DNA from: Nitrospirota bacterium
GTDB taxonomy: Bacteria > Nitrospirota > Thermodesulfovibrionia > Thermodesulfovibrionales > UBA6898
Direction of reading: 5' to 3'
DNA length: 64,000 nucleotides
Assembly (NCBI GenBank): GCA_016214855.1
Contig: JACRMT010000004.1
Location: forward strand, 372,001-436,000
Part shown: one piece after another, positions 24,701 to 33,914 of the stretch
Layout of the letters: each line of letters opens with the position of its first letter
Position numbering within the stretch: position 1 is the stretch's first letter
Notes under the pieces: generated by a model
What the model was told of the DNA's origin: nothing
The model's database searches: none
What the model saw: only the letters and a program-made list of their open reading frames with translations
Translations under genes and position numbers: made by a program

Positions 24701-27700
24701 TTATAAACCGGTCTGGCAGAACGGTAGTCAAAGCCCCGGAGCAGCACAAGTTCCTCTTCCAGGAGTGAATCGGCCTGGTTCTGGAAGGCAAAGATCGAGG
24801 AAGCAGCAGAGCCGTATTCGATGCTGTTTGTGCCAAAACCTATAGTCGGATCCTGAGCGTCACCATATGCCTCGTTGCCCAGCAGCATGTAGAAATCGGA
24901 TATCCTGGATGCTGCAAGCAGCAGCGCAGCATTTGCCGGTGCATAATTGACCGGAGGAGTACCGCCAATCGAAAGACTGATGCCTCTGCGAAGCACCGTC
25001 TCGTACGCAGAAATCAGCCCCATGCTGTTAAGGTTGTCAGGATCGTTATTCATCGCAACTGCACCTTCATACCGCTCACCAAGCTGGATAAGCATACTGC
25101 CATACGTGTTTGTGGGTGCAGATGCAAAGTCTTTTACCCGTGCTTCAAATGGGTTCAGAGCCCGAATTACACGCTTTATCCAACCCTCTGCAAGCGCAGG
25201 CCTTGGTGTATCAGCAGTTCCTGAAGGGTCACCTGCCCATGGCGTTGCAACTGATGTGTTGTTGCAGACAGGATATCCCTTGTACCTGACATAGAACCAG
25301 TTATCAGATATTGTTGTTTCCGTAGCACCCTTGATAGTTATATCTATGGCACCAAACGGATCCGGAACATTAAAGGGAAGCCATCTTCCTGTAGGTGTCG
25401 AAAACTCAGCGGTCTCAGGTGACGGTGGCGGCTCCGGTCCCCTGCCTGTGCCAGGGTCGGGATGATAATACCACTCGAACTCGAAATTCTCAGGTCTTCC
25501 GCCGAAATCACCACTATGGCGCAGCACCAGTTTTTCATCAAAAATGATATCTGACTGAATGACCTGTATCTGCCCCTGATAGGGAGCACAGTCTACACGT
25601 ATAATCTGGAGGCTCACCGGCAGCGAACCGAGACTCGGATCGTCGTTAAAGGCAAGCGTCACAAATCCTGTTCCTGCGGCTGCACCTGCGGTCAGGGCAA
25701 AGCCTCCGCCTAAGGCTTCAAGACGCTCAGGATCTCCATCACTGAGGTAATTGCCGTTCAGGTCCTTCATCTTCTCCTTGTTAGCATCATACTTAAAGTC
25801 CTGTAAACCTATCAGAGACGGCATGCCCTGCAGCAATGTCCTTTTTTCTGCGCTGTCAAGATTCTCCCAATTCGATAGGTCAACCGACTGCGGCGCAGCA
25901 GGCCGTGTTCCTCCGGAATTCTTTAGACGCAGTTGCTGAGGGTTCCTTGTCAGATTAAACAGTGCCTTTACTGTCCTGACATAATCCTCATCATCGCTGA
26001 GGGCAAGCAGTTCATCAAGCTCGCTCGCAGACATCACATTAATGAGCATGAGCGGATCACCCATGCCGGTATTATCAAAATAGCCCTTAAAGCCGAGTTT
26101 GTGGGTTATGGGGTTATAATAAAATCTGACCATCAGATGAAACGGCAGGTCATTGAAGATTAACTGTCCATTGTCCTCACTAGTGCTGATTTCAGAAGGA
26201 ATTATCACCCATTTCCCATTTCCGTCATCAAGGAGCAGTTCACGCGGCTCAAGCGGATTGATCAGTTGAACCAGAGAATTATTCGGATCCTGCACATTTG
26301 GATCAAGTTCATCATAAACGACCTTGACTGCTGACTGGTTCATCATGTCCGGCAGACCCCTTTTTGCGGTCAGCAGAGTTTCTCCAACATGCAGCACCGG
26401 CACGTCAGTAGGCCAGCTTATAGAATATGAAACCTGAATTGGCTGTCCTCCGCCACCCGATCTTCTGTCAAGCCAGCCTACGCACTGTCCTGCAGTTCCA
26501 TCGAACTTCTGAGGCAGTGTTGGATTATTTGGGTAATCAAAATCGCTCAAGAGCGGATAGTAATACCCTACGTTTACAGTCCCCGCAGAACGAGCCCAAT
26601 ACTGGTTATTAACGCTATCCTGCCAATAGGGGTCACCCTGGGGAATCGACTGAGGACATCCGCTCAGAAGTCGAATCGGATAGGGCGGGTTGATAGTCGA
26701 ACCCGCTGTCCCCTGGTAATTGAACGAGTTGTACCCATACCCGGTAGTCAGTACTTTATAAGTCAGCATAGACCACTGGTTGTCCACCGGGTTCTTGTAT
26801 TTAAGCAGCACGTAGGGCTTTGACGGCAGATTGGTCAGAGGATTATACAGGTCATTTCGAAGTGCAAAGACCGCCGCAAATCCGTTGCCTGTTGCAGAGG
26901 GGAAGAGAGAGGCATGCTCCTCATTCGGATTATACCCTGCCTGATCCGACTGCGACTGACGATAAACGTGCGCCTCCGGATAGACTGCCGTATCCAAAGC
27001 CGGCTGGTTCAAAACATCCGAACCGAGTTCACTGGCTATAATGATCTTGTAAACAACATTGTCCTTCGGCCATTCACATTTATATCTGACAGATCTTACC
27101 GGCCACGGGATGTTCTTCAGGTTTGTCTCTGACCAAACGACCACCATATCGCGTCCTGCATCAGGGTCGGTCAGATTCGTACTCTTTGTGGTGGTTACCT
27201 CATTGACAGGAATGATCGGCCCCATTCTGGTCTCCTTATCATACGCCCGCTTCGTGCCGAATCCGTCGTAGAAGGCCTTGTTGAAATAAACAAATCCGTT
27301 TCTCCCGAGAGGGTCATTATGAACAAAATCCGTTATCCTCTGCCCGACCGTGCAGGCAGCGTCGTCCTGAAATACCGCGCTGTTATCCCAGACGTGCGTC
27401 TTGACCACCTCAAAAGCGACAGGGAAATTGGTCAGGTCAAACCCTCCATTGCCGTAGCGTATGACAGAATAGCCCTCTTTTGCAGCATTGAAAAGGGCCC
27501 CACCGGTAGCGGTCTTGTCAGTATCAGTTGCTCCATTACCGGTGCGCTGGATACCGGTGTAGCTATAGGTCGTGGTCGACGGCTGCAGTTCAGTCGGCAC
27601 GCCGGCAATATGGATCTGCGGTCTGTCCGGCCATTTGCTTACACCTGTGGTGAGCACCCGGGTCATGTCCAGAAGGTCAGTCGAGACGCGCCATTTGATC

Positions 27701-30426
27701 ACTGCACCCTTGTCGCCCCATACTGAATAGAGTTTCTTGCTATATTCGCTCCAGAAAAAATTGTTCTCTGCATCCGGTGGAGACAGAAACTCCGGCTTCA
27801 TTGCCACTGCCCCATCAGGCATTGGGACTTCTTCTCCAACAGTCCAGACCTCGCTTTCCCTCCAGTGTCCAAGCTGGCTGACGCTGGCGAGAAAGACATC
27901 GGAATTCCCATCAGAAAAGAGGATCTTGCCGCTTGAGGTATTGCTCGGCTTCTTATTGGGGTCCAAGAAATTACTCATTATAGTCTGCGCATTCAGAACG
28001 CTTCCGAACTGCAGACCGGAGATCATACCAGTAAAATAATTGGTGCCGCTCACACTGCTTGCATAGGCTATTGTTACGCCGGTATGAATAGTTTTCGTTG
28101 AACTCGTCTTTGTCCCTGCGGCCCTCTCGATCCCGTCGACATACAGCTTCTGCGTTATGCCTGCTCCGAAGGTATGCACCGCATAGTGCCATTGATTGTC
28201 AGCAAAATTAGTCCCGATGGTCTGAATAATCTCTTCTGTTCCGTTAAATAACTTGGCCTTAAGATTGCCGTTAGAGAGCCAGATATCCCTGTCCCCGTTT
28301 CCCACTTTCGGACCGTTTGTTATCGAAAGGATACCCTCATTAGGTTCACCTGTCTTGAACCAGAATGAGACAGCATAGCTCGTATCGCTGACGGTTTCCT
28401 CCCCGAAGATATATTGCTGCTTGCTGCCGTCAAAATACATGGTCGAACTTTCGATAAAGCTGGAGGCAGTCTTAAAGCTGCCGGCAACAAAGGTGGTCCC
28501 GGAACCGTCAGTGACAATACCCCGAGCATTTTCGTCATCATACAAGCCCCCCCTCGTAGACCATGACAGGCCGCCGCTGGCCGCCACATACTTACTGACA
28601 AAGGCATCGTTCTGGGAATTACCCTTTGCGTTTATCGTATTGATAACACTGCTGTTTTCGAACATCTGGAGATTGCCCTTGAAATTACCTGTTACATAAA
28701 CTCCGCGACTGGCCAATGCCAGCGAATCGACCGACAATGAGAATGCCTCAGCAGCGTTTAAAGTTGTTGAAGGACCTGCGGACCTGGCCCATTGCCATTG
28801 AGCAGAAACGTTGCTTCCACCATTCAATCTTGCGACAAAGGCGTTTACCGGGGCACTTGTGCCGCCGGTCGTATCATGGAGCTGTATTGATCCAAGCTTG
28901 GGGGCATTCTTGTAACCGCCCGCTATGTACAGGTCTCCATCAGGGTCCATGGCAATAGCATTCGCCCAGATTGAATCAGTTGGGGCAGTATTTGAAGAAT
29001 CAACAAGCCACTTTATCGACGGGTTAGGCACCGGGACGGAATTGTTAAACATATTTTTCCCCTGATCGTATATTTTCATTACGAAGAGGTCCTTATTGCC
29101 TGTGCCTGAGGCCATGGCAGTCTTAACATTTACCCCATCAGAAAATCTGAAGTCAAAGGTGCTGCTGCCGTCGGAGTTGCCGCCCTGGAAATAACCGGTC
29201 ACGTAGATCATTGTTTTGGGAGTTGTATAATCTGACTCGTCAAATTTCACCACAAGGCCCGCGGCACGGTCATCACTTTCACGATATCCGGAAGGGCTTG
29301 AGATGCAGACATTTTGGCCATACAGATACTGGGCAGCACGGTCTTCAGTGTAGGGCTTGGGAAATGAAGGCTTATTTATTCCGGTGCTATAATCGAGATA
29401 GTTGGAGAAAGTAAACGGCGCGGAATAAACAGGCGTTGGGTTCTGTCCATACCACTGTCTGCATTCGTTTTCGTTGAGACCCCAGTTGGAGTCCCAATAG
29501 CCGATCTCGCAGGCATGGTGATAGTTAAAGGAAGTCCAGGGTGCTGCTAATGTGTGGTCGTGCTTGTAATATGCATTCGGAGAGTTGCAGCACCAGTTGC
29601 CGGTCAGACATTCTATGCCGGGAAAATTCCCTCCCCCTGAAAGAGCCCATTTCCAGTCTCCATTTTTAGTCAGTTTAGCCACGAATACATCGTAGTCAGG
29701 ATTATCCGGTTTGGAGGGATAACTCTGCGTTGTCAGTGTTTTTGTTGTTATCGTACCGTCATCGTTTAAAATCTGAAAGATCTGGTTTCCTGAAAAAGTC
29801 CCTGCCACATAAACTTCAACATCACGGGTAGTATTGATCCCAACGGGTGTAACCCCTATGGCTGTCCCATATCCCTGCCAGTCTCCAGGGATGCTTTTTG
29901 CCCAGAGCCAGGTCCCGTTCGCATCGAGCTTTGCCACAAAAGCATCATGCAGCCCTTGCGAGATAAGAATAATATTTCCGAAACTCGCAGTTGCACCGAA
30001 TTTCCCTGTGATATACACATTGCCTTCATGGTCAACGGTAATGGCATCTGCTGTGTCTTCCCATATGCCGCCCGCACTGACAACCCAGTCCCAACCGCCG
30101 CCTGCATCAAGCTTACCCACAAAAAGATCTGAACAATAACCGTTTGTACAGCTTGCGTTTGGGGGTGCCTGGAGAGTCGTTGTCCCAATAGTCGCTGTGC
30201 CGGTAAAATAGCCGGCAACATAAACATTCCCGTTCTTGTCGACTGTTGTTGCAAGTGCCTGGTCATTCAAAGAACCGCCGGCCCTCTGCGGCCATCCGGA
30301 ATCCGCATAAGCCTGTCCTGCATGCAAAAGAAAAAGACAGGAGAACAGAAGGAAAATTGCGGACAACAACCTGGTAAGCATCAGTTTCTTACGATCCCTC
30401 ATAGTTGTTTCGACGAATGTTTTCAT
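21712..30426 (-). CDS. Giant exported protein (2,904 aa) with SBBP propeller repeats and LamG domain
   Basis: The signal peptide ends near HAGQAYA. Residues ~40-650 are SBBP-type beta-propeller repeats (DKNGNVYVAGYFTG, DHEGNVYITGKFG, DPDGDLYIAGGYK, interspersed with FVAKL). A LamG/concanavalin-like domain lies at about 660-810 (SYAVSFWFKTGEP to GMISGLQFG). The middle 1,100 residues match nothing I recognise. An EF-hand/dockerin-like loop (DHNGDGFIDEYDA) lies near residue 1935. A coiled-coil-like stretch at about 2320-2400 and a conserved-looking C-terminal beta domain (VWNTKWMLIIPGGTLNYNP) follow. The ATG overlaps the stop codon of the preceding 287-residue gene (ATGA), so the two are coupled. 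It is probably a surface or secreted structural protein; function unknown. Confidence 0.82.
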   Translation of the reverse strand: MKTFVETTMRDRKKLMLTRLLSAIFLLFSCLFLLHAGQAYADSGWPQRAGGSLNDQALATTVDKNGNVYVAGYFTGTATIGTTTLQAPPNASCTNGYCSDLFVGKLDAGGGWDWVVSAGGIWEDTADAITVDHEGNVYITGKFGATASFGNIILISQGLHDAFVAKLDANGTWLWAKSIPGDWQGYGTAIGVTPVGINTTRDVEVYVAGTFSGNQIFQILNDDGTITTKTLTTQSYPSKPDNPDYDVFVAKLTKNGDWKWALSGGGNFPGIECLTGNWCCNSPNAYYKHDHTLAAPWTSFNYHHACEIGYWDSNWGLNENECRQWYGQNPTPVYSAPFTFSNYLDYSTGINKPSFPKPYTEDRAAQYLYGQNVCISSPSGYRESDDRAAGLVVKFDESDYTTPKTMIYVTGYFQGGNSDGSSTFDFRFSDGVNVKTAMASGTGNKDLFVMKIYDQGKNMFNNSVPVPNPSIKWLVDSSNTAPTDSIWANAIAMDPDGDLYIAGGYKNAPKLGSIQLHDTTGGTSAPVNAFVARLNGGSNVSAQWQWARSAGPSTTLNAAEAFSLSVDSLALASRGVYVTGNFKGNLQMFENSSVINTINAKGNSQNDAFVSKYVAASGGLSWSTRGGLYDDENARGIVTDGSGTTFVAGSFKTASSFIESSTMYFDGSKQQYIFGEETVSDTSYAVSFWFKTGEPNEGILSITNGPKVGNGDRDIWLSNGNLKAKLFNGTEEIIQTIGTNFADNQWHYAVHTFGAGITQKLYVDGIERAAGTKTSSTKTIHTGVTIAYASSVSGTNYFTGMISGLQFGSVLNAQTIMSNFLDPNKKPSNTSSGKILFSDGNSDVFLASVSQLGHWRESEVWTVGEEVPMPDGAVAMKPEFLSPPDAENNFFWSEYSKKLYSVWGDKGAVIKWRVSTDLLDMTRVLTTGVSKWPDRPQIHIAGVPTELQPSTTTYSYTGIQRTGNGATDTDKTATGGALFNAAKEGYSVIRYGNGGFDLTNFPVAFEVVKTHVWDNSAVFQDDAACTVGQRITDFVHNDPLGRNGFVYFNKAFYDGFGTKRAYDKETRMGPIIPVNEVTTTKSTNLTDPDAGRDMVVVWSETNLKNIPWPVRSVRYKCEWPKDNVVYKIIIASELGSDVLNQPALDTAVYPEAHVYRQSQSDQAGYNPNEEHASLFPSATGNGFAAVFALRNDLYNPLTNLPSKPYVLLKYKNPVDNQWSMLTYKVLTTGYGYNSFNYQGTAGSTINPPYPIRLLSGCPQSIPQGDPYWQDSVNNQYWARSAGTVNVGYYYPLLSDFDYPNNPTLPQKFDGTAGQCVGWLDRRSGGGGQPIQVSYSISWPTDVPVLHVGETLLTAKRGLPDMMNQSAVKVVYDELDPNVQDPNNSLVQLINPLEPRELLLDDGNGKWVIIPSEISTSEDNGQLIFNDLPFHLMVRFYYNPITHKLGFKGYFDNTGMGDPLMLINVMSASELDELLALSDDEDYVRTVKALFNLTRNPQQLRLKNSGGTRPAAPQSVDLSNWENLDSAEKRTLLQGMPSLIGLQDFKYDANKEKMKDLNGNYLSDGDPERLEALGGGFALTAGAAAGTGFVTLAFNDDPSLGSLPVSLQIIRVDCAPYQGQIQVIQSDIIFDEKLVLRHSGDFGGRPENFEFEWYYHPDPGTGRGPEPPPSPETAEFSTPTGRWLPFNVPDPFGAIDITIKGATETTISDNWFYVRYKGYPVCNNTSVATPWAGDPSGTADTPRPALAEGWIKRVIRALNPFEARVKDFASAPTNTYGSMLIQLGERYEGAVAMNNDPDNLNSMGLISAYETVLRRGISLSIGGTPPVNYAPANAALLLAASRISDFYMLLGNEAYGDAQDPTIGFGTNSIEYGSAASSIFAFQNQADSLLEEELVLLRGFDYRSARPVYNRAVWNFTSNDGEVAYSQVYNIKDHNGDGFIDEYDARTMFPQGHGDAWGHYLTSVKGYYRLLRHPFYTWDPRSEAVSVAGGAVRVDYLDERKFAKAAAAKAKAGAEIMNLTYRLKYVEDPAGQWQGYKDNTLMDPADPESARAWGLSEWGRRTGQGAYFDWVVANSILPEVDNDPLHDPAVTGTYLTKIDRKTVQDLSEIPANFLEVQVQLDKADAGLNPLGLARDIVPFDIDPAFNTIGSGIQGKTHFEQIYDRAAVALQNVEGVWDYANKASNMLRQNENTLYEFSGDVYVQELDYMNRLIEIYGYPYSGDMGPTGTYPSGYDGPDLLHYMWLDKTELTGESAPPDTVHTVTLSFTPICYGQSPIEAILNPIIAKCKAPAYPPTDPTTSNVTYRFSTQGLGIVKPDNAGQRRAEGEIQRALSDLYLARNAYEVSLRNYENYLKDINDKVKSLEALYDFQTDKLSLMQQSSTVSLGLDAIIKVMESANIIMRRISAGLNFVSEDAAHCVPQNVGLAVSVGNPVSCTVEIAGDGGAFAFDTVADVVDILKLWTEWGKNVSEKAFEISIERTGQNYEFASAFVELEALIRQEPAARLDVFAQKEVAQQAIQNYYSVLATGQRLQSEIFGYRAWVASEVQEARYRDMTFRIFRNDGIQKYRAQFDLAARFTYLAAKAYDFETGLLRSDTASGQKFLTNIVKQRSLGQIIDGRPIVGAKGLSDPLSRLGQNFGVLKGQIGFNNPQIETNRFSLRSELFRLTDIADFRTLLSSPYDPVGGTGYYAADLWQIPEFRKYCRPFTLESAGPQPGLVIPFSTEVNFGRNFFGQQLGAGDSFYDPTMFATKIRSVGVWFTDYDTTQLPNTPRVYLVPTGMDVMRASTGNMMQTRQWKIIDQKIPVPFPIGASDLANPDWIPINDSLSDQLGGIRKFSSLRAFPDEDTSGTTIESRLIGRSVWNTKWMLIIPGGTLNYNPTIGLSRFLSGVSDIKIYFESYGYSGN

Positions 30427-31283
30427 TGGTTCAACTCCCCTATAGCGGTCACCTTTTGCAGGCGGAAAGTGCCGGAAACTTTTATTGTATTTTTGTGAAG
30501 ACCTTTAAGGGCCTCCTCATACAGGCCTCCCATCAGGCTGCTGCCCCATGCAGGTGATGCGTTCGGATCAGTTGCGCTAAAGGTAAGTGACATGTCCCTG
30601 GTGACGCGATAGACCTCAAGAATAGGAGTGTTTACCGCACATATTTCTCCGGCAGGGCAGTCTGCATCGATTGTGCAGCTTCTTCTTGGCAGCGTAAGTG
30701 AACAGACTTTCTTTGCCTCATTTCCGTCGGCATCAAAAACTGCAAGATTATTGAGAGGCTTAAATTCCTCGGTCAGATTGTCATGCTCAGGATTAAACCG
30801 GTGCATAAAAGGATTTGTCGGATTCGCAGGAGTAAGTATGAGCTGTCCAGTGAGAAGACCGGTAAGAGAAAAGTCACCGTTCATGCTCACATGCAGACCG
30901 TCAAAATCATACGCTGCCGTACTGATCCGGTGGCAGAACTCCGTATCAGCCAGATTGTCACATACAAAATTATTCGGAATAAGGGTATCGTCGGTAATAA
31001 GAGCATAATGACCTGGATTACCCGGCTTCCACATCTGAATAACATCTTTGATGATCCTTGTGTTCCCATTTGCATCCACATGCAGCAGTATCCTGAATTT
31101 AAACGGTGAAGCGACCGGAGTAGGAGTCGTAAAGGCATCATTTGACGGAATCTGCGACTCCGTAACCTTGTCAACAGACACGGTACCGACCCACAGGCCG
31201 GTATATGGCGCAGCATGAATCATTCCTGCGGCGCTCAGCAAACAGATGCAGAACATCATCAAAACAGAACCGAAGATTTTCAT
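30423..31283 (-). CDS. Exported hypothetical protein coupled to the giant LamG protein
   Basis: A 287-residue protein with a signal peptide (MKIFGSVLMMFCICLLSAAG) from the Met at 31283, which has a GGGGGA ribosome-binding site; the frame is open to 31364. The body is beta-rich (TGLWVGTVSVDKVTESQ; FKFRILLHVDANGNTRIIKDV) and has a short Cys cluster, CSLTLPRRSCTIDADCPAGEIC, that resembles a small disulfide knot. No family is recognised. Its TGA overlaps the ATG of the 2,904-residue gene by the ATGA rule, indicating tight stoichiometric coupling, so it may be a secretion or assembly partner of that protein. Confidence 0.7.
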   Translation of the reverse strand: MKIFGSVLMMFCICLLSAAGMIHAAPYTGLWVGTVSVDKVTESQIPSNDAFTTPTPVASPFKFRILLHVDANGNTRIIKDVIQMWKPGNPGHYALITDDTLIPNNFVCDNLADTEFCHRISTAAYDFDGLHVSMNGDFSLTGLLTGQLILTPANPTNPFMHRFNPEHDNLTEEFKPLNNLAVFDADGNEAKKVCSLTLPRRSCTIDADCPAGEICAVNTPILEVYRVTRDMSLTFSATDPNASPAWGSSLMGGLYEEALKGLHKNTIKVSGTFRLQKVTAIGELNQ

Positions 31284-31341
31284 GGGTACTCTTCCCCCTT
31301 GTACCGTATTACAGTATTGATCGATATTTCTTTGTACCATC

Positions 31342-32358
31342 TTAGAACCCACCCTTCTCAGCACTTACAGGAATAAGGTATCTGCTCCCTGCATCATCAA
31401 GTATCTCTATCATCGACTCCGTACGCTGAGTTGATATACCAGCCCTTTTAAGAACAAATCTATAAACCTTCTCCTGGCCTGCAGCAATAGCAAACGTCTC
31501 CTCTGCGTTGAACGAAGGCCAGATAATTCCGCCCATAGTGCTGATCTCAAACTTTACAAGCGGTACCGGAGTTGCCATGGGGATATATCGAACGGTGACT
31601 GTCTTTACAGATGGGGATGCGTTCTTTATCAAGAGCTTGTTCTCATTAAGTAATTTTTGAAAATCAAGTCCGTCACCAAAATCGGTGCGGACTGTTACAG
31701 GACCTGAATATGTTGATGCTCCCTCGGTATAAATCCAGAAGGCCTCGCCAGAACGCATCTGTGCTGAAGCTGGGTTCTGGAGCATCTCCCAAATCCCGGC
31801 ATTGTTGAGGCGGTATATCGCCTGTCCGGAATGGGCTGCAGAGCTCCCGAAGAAATTGGCAAATGTGGGACCGCCCGCACTATTTATGGAAAAACCGGTG
31901 AGATTAAAAGAATTCGGCTCCCATGCCTGGCGCTTGAGCGACGGCCGTCCGGTCACATTCCAGGTGACATTATTATTGCCCCGTATTTCAATTAGATACG
32001 CCCGGTTTGCCTGAAGCGTAAAGAGGTTGCTCAACATATTCTCTTCTCCCCTTGACTTAGGGAAATAAACATGCCATCCCTTTACGCCGAGCAGTTTCTC
32101 ACTCGGGTCCTGGACATACTGCATTGCAATCCCTCGCGGGACCCATGTCCATATGCCTGCCAACGGCAGCCCCTGCAATAGGACCTCCATATCTTTTTGC
32201 TCAGGCTCAACCTCAAGGAATATTGCATTCCAGCCAGGATGCAGGTTGAATGTCTGCGTCACCACCGGCCCGGCATGAACTGCGGCAGAAGTGACTATCA
32301 AGACAAAAACAACAGACACCAGTAATTCCATCGTGCGAGCAACAATATTCTTCTTCAC
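31342..32358 (-). CDS. Exported hypothetical protein of the giant-protein operon
   Basis: A 338-residue protein with a signal peptide (VSVVFVLIVTSAAVHAG). The mature N-terminus holds FNLHPGWNAIFLEVEPEQ, followed by several GW-type aromatic segments (GIWTWVPRG, GWHVYFPKS, RLNNAGIWEMLQNP, MRSGEAFWIY) typical of beta-sandwich secreted proteins. No catalytic motif is seen. It is the second gene of the operon, between the prolyl isomerase and the 287-residue protein, with gaps of about 60-80 bp. It may be a carrier or surface component. The family is not recognised. Confidence 0.65.
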   Translation of the reverse strand: MKKNIVARTMELLVSVVFVLIVTSAAVHAGPVVTQTFNLHPGWNAIFLEVEPEQKDMEVLLQGLPLAGIWTWVPRGIAMQYVQDPSEKLLGVKGWHVYFPKSRGEENMLSNLFTLQANRAYLIEIRGNNNVTWNVTGRPSLKRQAWEPNSFNLTGFSINSAGGPTFANFFGSSAAHSGQAIYRLNNAGIWEMLQNPASAQMRSGEAFWIYTEGASTYSGPVTVRTDFGDGLDFQKLLNENKLLIKNASPSVKTVTVRYIPMATPVPLVKFEISTMGGIIWPSFNAEETFAIAAGQEKVYRFVLKRAGISTQRTESMIEILDDAGSRYLIPVSAEKGGF

Positions 32359-32436
32359 AGTATCTCCTTTACAAGCCGCCCCTGTAACCCAGGCGCGTAA
32401 ATAGTTCCGTGGCCATTACATGCTTTTTTGTCATCA

Positions 32437-33411
32437 CTATCTCGGCACTGCAGGAGGAGCAGAGCTGCCTCCTGCGTTTGGCAGTTCTATCTTGCTGAGA
32501 AGTTCTCTATTGATCTCGATTTTCAATGCTGATGCGAGCTTTTCATAGAATTCCTTCTCTTTATGAATCTTCTTCTCAAAGAAAAGTCGGCTTTGTATGA
32601 TCTCTTTCACATCAAAAAAGGGACGGGTTACGCCTGCCTTCGTCTCCATAAGTTTTACGATGTAATAGCCGTCAGAAGAAACGATCACCGAACTGACCTG
32701 TCCCGGTTCCTTCAGTGAAAAGATAGCATCCATCACCTCTTTGCCCCACCTGACATCAGAAGCCCCTCGCTTCATTAATCCTGTGTCGCCTCCGCGGTAC
32801 CGGCTCATCTGGTCGTCCGAAAATTTAATCGCCACTTGTCCAAAAGACAGGGTAGCACGATCAAGAGCCATTGCCTCTGCCCTCGCATATTCTGCCCTTT
32901 TGAGAAGCTCTGTCCTCTTTTCATCCGGGGCTTTTGCAGGGACAGATATCTTGATGACCGCAGCCCGCACCATCTGAGGGGTCGAGAATTCGGATGTGTG
33001 CTCGTTATAAAATAAACGTATCTCATCATCTGTCACGGTTATTTTTGCCAGCTCCGGTTCAAGATGGTCCTGCCTGTACTGATTGACGATAACCCGCTTA
33101 AGCGCGTCGAGTATCGCTGGCTTCTTGTCATATCCCGCATTGATTGCATTGGCATAAAGCACCTCGAACCTGACCATGTCCTCAAGCAAGGTCTCTCGCT
33201 GTTCCGGTTTTTCAAATCTGCCCGGCAGGCCGGATCCGCCCTTCTCCATCTCAGCCTTGAAAGCCTTCTCCGTAATATTGAAACTGCCAATTACGGCAAT
33301 CGGCCTGTCAGCATCACCAGCCGTCTCGGCAGTTCGGCTCCCCCCGACAACCAATATGACACATATCATCGCGGCTGCTATTCCGACCCGAATAGTTATA
33401 CTAAATTTCAT
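32437..33411 (-). CDS. Periplasmic PpiC/SurA-type peptidyl-prolyl isomerase
   Basis: About 324 residues, taken from the Met at 33411 that precedes a hydrophobic export signal and has an AAAGGA ribosome-binding element; the frame opens at 33444. Residues ~45-150 form a SurA-like helical chaperone domain. Residues ~165-270 form a parvulin domain with FSDDQMSRYRGGDTGLMKRG and SSVIVSSDGYYIVKL. It catalyses cis-trans proline isomerisation and chaperones unfolded exported proteins in the periplasm. As first gene of the operon that makes the giant exported proteins, it is probably dedicated to their passage or folding; that is inference from position. Confidence 0.8.
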   Translation of the reverse strand: MKFSITIRVGIAAAMICVILVVGGSRTAETAGDADRPIAVIGSFNITEKAFKAEMEKGGSGLPGRFEKPEQRETLLEDMVRFEVLYANAINAGYDKKPAILDALKRVIVNQYRQDHLEPELAKITVTDDEIRLFYNEHTSEFSTPQMVRAAVIKISVPAKAPDEKRTELLKRAEYARAEAMALDRATLSFGQVAIKFSDDQMSRYRGGDTGLMKRGASDVRWGKEVMDAIFSLKEPGQVSSVIVSSDGYYIVKLMETKAGVTRPFFDVKEIIQSRLFFEKKIHKEKEFYEKLASALKIEINRELLSKIELPNAGGSSAPPAVPR

Positions 33412-33548
33412 ACAGTCCTTTAGTCCCTTCAGGAGATATGACATTCAGTCTCACCCTCACATCTGAAATTGCGGAATCTATCCTTACAGACTTGAAGCCT
33501 GTTACAAACAATAGTAAAGTTAAGATTAATAACTAAGTTTAGAACAGC

Positions 33549-33568
33549 AGATTAAATAAATTTAATCT
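33549..33568. promoter_or_regulatory. Perfect AT-rich palindrome upstream of the giant-protein operon
   Basis: AGATTAAA and TTTAATCT (8 bp each) are separated by 4 nt, about 140 bp upstream of the prolyl isomerase start. It could be an operator or a small hairpin. I see no clear promoter hexamers nearby that would fix its role. Confidence 0.3.
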
Positions 33569-33871
33569 TGATTGCAGTATATCACTTCGAAATACAATGT
33601 CAATTATTTTTTGTGTTCAGTTTTTGTGTCATGTCAAGCCAAAGTAGAAATGTCCTGTTTTTATGCTACGGCGTCCACCCGCGAGGTTCACCCGATAGCT
33701 TCCACAGCTATTCAGATAGCTATTCAGATGTGTCCTGCACACGAGTAGGCTTTCTCAAATTCAGGTCCTTCTCCTCCATAAACTTCCAGAATTTCAAAGA
33801 TATTTTTTCCGCCGATATCACTGCATGTCGTGATTTCGTCGCAACATTTCTGCTTTTTTCGAGACAAAAAA

Positions 33872-33911
33872 AACCCACTGAATCTTTGTTTTCCGTTAGA
33901 TTCAGTGGGTT
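33872..33911 (-). terminator. Rho-independent terminator directly after a tRNA-Pro 3' half
   Basis: A perfect 14-bp stem (33872-33885 with 33898-33911) closes a 12-nt loop. On the minus strand it is followed by eight T. It begins 3 bp beyond the CCA end of the tRNA fragment, which is where a tRNA gene terminator belongs. Confidence 0.85.
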
Positions 33912-33914
33912 ATA

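Noticed and set aside
33412-33600. Possible cyclic di-GMP (GEMM) riboswitch upstream of the giant-protein operon
   Set aside because: The conserved GGACGCAAAGCC-type core was not found in either strand of the leader.
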